DNA of 55,699 nt from an uncultured Bacteroidales bacterium (GTDB lineage Bacteria; Bacteroidota; Bacteroidia; Bacteroidales; Bacteroidaceae): contig CACXXT010000015.1 in assembly GCA_902771725.1 (NCBI GenBank), positions 41,935 through 97,633 on the forward strand, in the 5' to 3' direction. A program made the translations under genes and the position numbers. The notes beneath the pieces were generated by a model. That model made no database searches, was not told the DNA's origin, and saw nothing but the letters and a program-made list of their open reading frames with translations. Shown here one piece after another: positions 52,721-55,699 of this stretch (positions are counted from its first letter, which is position 1; the number at the start of each line of letters is the position of its first letter).

Positions 52721-52753
52721 AAAACTAAGTGGAGTGGCAGGCTGCGATGGTCA

Positions 52754-53323
52754 CTACTTCAGTTCTTCGACCCATTGTGAGAGGTCCTCGAAGGTGATGT
52801 CATTAAGTGTGCGGCCGTCGAGTATGGTGAGAGCAGGGTAGGCTGCTCGAAGATCCTCCACGGCTTTCTCTATGCCGCTGCCACCAGAGGTGGCAAAGGG
52901 TATGACAACTTTATCCGTGAGCTCCACGGTTTCGAAGAAGGTGTTGATGATAGTAGGGGCGGTGTACCACCAGATGGGAAAACCGACGTAGACAGTGTCA
53001 TAGGCGGCCACGGCATCGGCGTCAGTGGTGATGGCGGGACGCGATGTCACGTCTTTCATCTCAACGGAGGAGCGGGAGAGGCTGTCGCGCCAGTCAAGGT
53101 CAGCATCGGTGTAGGCCATTTCGGGCTCTATCTCGAGGAGGTCGGCATTGGCGGCCTGAGCCAGTAACTCGGCTACTCCCTGGGTGGTTCCTGTGGCGGA
53201 GAAGTAGGCAACGACGGACTTCTTGGGAGTGTCGTCGGACTCGTCTTCGACACCGCTCTTCGCGGTCTGCTTGCAGGCAGCGAAGGCGAGTGTGGCCATG
53301 GCGAGAATGATGAACTTCTTCAT
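52754..53323 (-). CDS. Flavodoxin-like lipoprotein
   Basis: 189 residues. The signal [17 protein letters not shown] carries a lipobox with C17. The rest is a flavodoxin fold of the Flavodoxin_4 type: FMN phosphate loop [13 protein letters not shown] (about 40-52), then [17 protein letters not shown] (about 113-129) at the isoalloxazine site, and [10 protein letters not shown]. It carries electrons via FMN; being an exported lipoprotein is unusual for flavodoxins. It lies 6 bases downstream of the kinase gene on the same strand. Confidence 0.88.
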   Translation of the reverse strand: MKKFIILAMATLAFAACKQTAKSGVEDESDDTPKKSVVAYFSATGTTQGVAELLAQAANADLLEIEPEMAYTDADLDWRDSLSRSSVEMKDVTSRPAITTDADAVAAYDTVYVGFPIWWYTAPTIINTFFETVELTDKVVIPFATSGGSGIEKAVEDLRAAYPALTILDGRTLNDITFEDLSQWVEELK

Positions 53324-53329
53324 GTCTTC

Positions 53330-54922
53330 TTACTTCTTGTACTCGACTGCTGCGTGCTCGATGGGCAGGCTCTGCTTGTAGTTCTCGATGTAACGGTTGA
53401 AGCCTTCGACATCCTCGGGGCTGGGTGCGATTTCCACACCAGTGTTGCCAGCGAATACAACATTGTCAAGATAATCGGGCAGGGCGAGCTTGTCGGGGTT
53501 GTTGACCATGAAACCTGCGAGTAGTGCAATGCCCCATGCGCCACCTTCACCGGCTGTCTCCATGACGGAGATGGGAGAGTTGAGAGCCGCTGCAAGCATC
53601 TTCTGACCCACTTTGGGGGTGGTGAAGTAGCCGCCGTGACCCATGATGCGGTCGACCTTCACGTGTTCCTCGTTGAAGAGGATATCGTTGCCGATCTTGA
53701 GCACACCGATGGCTCCGTAGAGCTGTGCACGTACGAAGTTGGCGAGGGAGAACTTGTCGTTAGCAGAACGGACAAAGAGGGGACGTCCGTCCATAAGACC
53801 TGTGACGGGTTCGCCAGAGACGTAGTTATAGGCCATGAGTCCTCCGCAGTCGGGATCGCCCTGTGCACCGATATTGAATATGGTGGAGTAGAGATCCATG
53901 GTGGACTGCTTGATTCCAAGTGCCTCCTGGTACTCCTTGAAAAGCTTCACCCAGGCGTTGATTTCGCTGGTGCAGTTGTTGCAGTGTACCATGGCCACGA
54001 GAGACCCGTCGGGCGTGGTAACCATATCGAGCACTTCATAGGGCTTGCTGAGAGGCTTCTCCAGCACAATCATGGAGAAGGAGCTAGTGCCTGCGCTGAC
54101 ATTACCTGTGCGCTGGCGAACGGCGTTGGTAGCTGCCATGCCTGTACCTGCATCGCCTTCAGGAGGACATACGGGTATGCCGGGCTTGAGGTGTCCGCTG
54201 ACGTCGAGTCGGATGGCGCCTTCAGGGGTGAGGAAGCCAGCGTTCTCTCCAGCCACGAGTACTTTGGGCAGTATATCCAATAGTTTCCAAGAGAAACCAC
54301 GTGGCTCGATGAGCTTGTCGAACTTGGCGACCATGGCGGCATCGTAGGTCTTGGTGAAGGGATCTACGGGAATCATGCCCGAAGCATCGCCCACGCCGAG
54401 CACCTTCTGTCCAGTTACCTGCCAGTGTACGTAGCCAGCAAGAGTGGTGAGGAAGGTGATGTCAGATACGTGTTCTTCGTTGTCGAGAATGGCCTCGTAG
54501 AGGTGGCTAATGCTCCAACGGAGGGGGATGTTGTAGTTGAAGAGTTCGCTGAGTTCAGCGGCTGCCTTTCCTGTGTTGGTGTTTCGCCAAGTGCGGAAGG
54601 GCACCATAATCTCACCAGCCTCGTTGAAAGGCATGTAGCCGTGCATCATAGCTGAGAAGCCGATGGCGGCTAGGGTTTCGATTTCGACATCGTACTCCTT
54701 TATGACGTTCTTGCGCAGGTCGGCATAGCAATCCTGGAGCCCGTACCAGATGGCCTCGGTGCTGTAGGTCCAGAGTCCGTCAACAAGTTGGTTCTCCCAA
54801 GTGTGGGAACCTTGTGCTATGGGCTTGTTCTCTGGGTCGATGAGCACAGCCTTGATGCGGGTAGAGCCAAACTCGATGCCAAGAATGGCCTTGCCAGAGG
54901 ATATAATTTCTTTTGCGGTCAT
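53330..54922 (-). CDS. FGGY family carbohydrate kinase (probable pentulose kinase)
   Basis: 530 residues. The N-terminal ATP fold begins ILGIEFGSTRIKAVLID (13-29); the second domain has GDAGTGMAATNAVRQRTGNVSAGTS near 258-282 and a terminal phosphate motif MGHGGYF near 430. FGGY kinases phosphorylate pentuloses and related sugars. With L-arabinose isomerase just upstream, the likely substrate is L-ribulose, although the sequence looks closer to xylulokinase than to E. coli AraB. The start is MTAKEIISSGKA. Confidence 0.9.
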   Translation of the reverse strand: MTAKEIISSGKAILGIEFGSTRIKAVLIDPENKPIAQGSHTWENQLVDGLWTYSTEAIWYGLQDCYADLRKNVIKEYDVEIETLAAIGFSAMMHGYMPFNEAGEIMVPFRTWRNTNTGKAAAELSELFNYNIPLRWSISHLYEAILDNEEHVSDITFLTTLAGYVHWQVTGQKVLGVGDASGMIPVDPFTKTYDAAMVAKFDKLIEPRGFSWKLLDILPKVLVAGENAGFLTPEGAIRLDVSGHLKPGIPVCPPEGDAGTGMAATNAVRQRTGNVSAGTSSFSMIVLEKPLSKPYEVLDMVTTPDGSLVAMVHCNNCTSEINAWVKLFKEYQEALGIKQSTMDLYSTIFNIGAQGDPDCGGLMAYNYVSGEPVTGLMDGRPLFVRSANDKFSLANFVRAQLYGAIGVLKIGNDILFNEEHVKVDRIMGHGGYFTTPKVGQKMLAAALNSPISVMETAGEGGAWGIALLAGFMVNNPDKLALPDYLDNVVFAGNTGVEIAPSPEDVEGFNRYIENYKQSLPIEHAAVEYKK

Positions 54923-54962
54923 TGTCTTTTCGTTATGATATAATTATCTTTTTGCCCGCAGG

Positions 54963-54990
54963 CCCTCCCCTCCCAATGGGAGGGGTAGGG
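54963..54990. repeat. Palindromic element, family C, intergenic copy
   Basis: CCCTCCCCTCCC, loop AAT, GGGAGGGGTAGGG: a 12-bp stem with one bulged T, followed by TGGGTCTTT. It lies between the L-arabinose isomerase and kinase genes and matches the in-gene copy at 15122 in layout. Confidence 0.75.
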
Positions 54991-54997
54991 TGGGTCT

Positions 54998-55699
54998 TTA
55001 CTTAAGTGCCTTGTTCAGCATGAAGTAAACTTCGTTGTTGCGGAGGGTCTGTTTGAAGTCAGCGATGTTGGTCTGCTTGTTGATCTTCACGTACTCGATG
55101 CCTGTCATCTCAGCAAAGTCCTCCCAATACTCCTCGGTGATGTCGTAGGAGAAGGCGCTGTGGTGTGTGCCGCCAGCGAGAATCCATGCAGCAGCACCGA
55201 TTTCGAAAGTGGGCTGGGGAATCCACAATGCACTGGCCACAGGCAGCTTGGGCATGGGCTTCGGCTCGATGCACTCAACCTCCTGGGAAATGAGGCGGAA
55301 GCGGTTGCCGAGATCCACAACGGTAGCCTTCAGGCCGGCACCGGTCTTGGAAGTGAACACAAGACGGGCAGTCTGCTGCTTGCGAATACCGATGCCCAGG
55401 AAGTGTACCTCGAGCTTGGGCTTGTCCTCGACAGCGATCAGCGGGCAAACTTCGAGCATGTGGCTCTGCAGGCAGGAACTGCGGTCGCCGGCGAAGTTGA
55501 GGGTGTAGTCCTCGAGGAAGGAGCAGCCGGTGGGCATGCCTTGCTGGATTACCCAAAGTGTGCGATAGAGGCAGGCGGTCTTCCAGTCACCCTCAGCACC
55601 GAAACCATAGCCCTCGGCCATCAGACGCTGGCTGGCAAGGCCAGGAATCTGGTCGAAGCCGCAGAAGTTGGGATCGTCGATGTCGGCATCGCCGAGGTC
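54998..55699 (-). CDS. araA: L-arabinose isomerase (C-terminal part, cut by window edge)
   Basis: The minus strand is open from the window edge to TAA at 54998, about 233 residues. IPGLASQRLMAEGYGFGAEG and DWKTACLYRTLW are hallmark AraA sequence, and the C-terminal half with HFLGIGIRKQ and WILAGGTHHSAFSY (which includes a metal-binding histidine) is intact. It converts L-arabinose to L-ribulose. The following FGGY kinase would phosphorylate the product. Confidence 0.95.
   Translation of the reverse strand, partial: DLGDADIDDPNFCGFDQIPGLASQRLMAEGYGFGAEGDWKTACLYRTLWVIQQGMPTGCSFLEDYTLNFAGDRSSCLQSHMLEVCPLIAVEDKPKLEVHFLGIGIRKQQTARLVFTSKTGAGLKATVVDLGNRFRLISQEVECIEPKPMPKLPVASALWIPQPTFEIGAAAWILAGGTHHSAFSYDITEEYWEDFAEMTGIEYVKINKQTNIADFKQTLRNNEVYFMLNKALK

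Overview
The window comes from a Bacteroidales chromosome, most likely Prevotellaceae or a close relative. Four things point there. Promoters repeatedly match the Bacteroidetes form TTTG-N19/20-TAnnTTTG. Two SusC/SusD pairs and a complete Bat (Bacteroides aerotolerance) operon are present. Serine palmitoyltransferase is encoded, as in sphingolipid-making Bacteroidales. The ribosomal cluster rpmB-rpmG-DUF4295 is typical of the phylum. Genes lack obvious Shine-Dalgarno sequences, as expected there.

Layout. 1-2264: a lipid kinase (cut by the left edge) divergent from serine palmitoyltransferase. 2408-2620: two identical tRNA-Lys genes and a terminator. 2659-7446: an orphan acidic-tailed protein, a Na+/solute symporter, methionine aminopeptidase, TsaD and a CinA-C amidase. 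7548-8186: ribosomal proteins bL28, bL33 and the 51-residue DUF4295 protein. 8292-8997: a non-coding gap holding a 154-bp nested palindrome. 8998-13197: FtsY, RimO, a small HU protein, and an unusual HU-transmembrane-LysM protein. 13226-21919: the Bat operon (MoxR, DUF58, BatD-like protein, small membrane ORF, BatA, fused BatB/BatC, BatD, BatE). 22051-28685: PAP2 phosphatase, IleS, DksA-like protein, LspA, DUF4296 lipoprotein and a small conserved-looking ORF. 28861-31619: GalE and UDP-glucose dehydrogenase. 31620-32663: a 1-kb non-coding gap with a MITE-like element rich in hairpins. 32664-50588: an 18-kb co-oriented locus FAS1-SusC-SusD-FAS1-FAS1-SusC-SusD ended by a strong terminator. 50784-51092: tRNA-Ser, 4.5S SRP RNA, tRNA-Thr. 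51170-55699: an M15 peptidase, then on the minus strand rubrerythrin, a flavodoxin-like lipoprotein, an FGGY sugar kinase and L-arabinose isomerase (cut by the right edge).

The genes form several working groups: membrane lipid synthesis; protein synthesis, targeting and modification (RNA genes, Map, TsaD, FtsY/SRP RNA, RimO, IleS, LspA); envelope stress and aerotolerance (Bat, rubrerythrin); nucleotide-sugar supply (GalE, Ugd); and outer-membrane capture by the FAS1/SusCD locus, whose ligand cannot be read from sequence.

The most interesting signals are: (i) short GC-rich palindromes present both between genes and in frame inside genes (rimO, HU-LysM, BatE, the BatD-like signal peptide), resembling Rickettsia palindromic elements; (ii) a 0.5-kb element whose two diverged terminal hairpins differ by compensatory base changes; (iii) a predicted membrane-anchored HU protein with a periplasmic LysM domain; and (iv) a CAZyme-free SusCD locus built around three fasciclin-domain lipoproteins.
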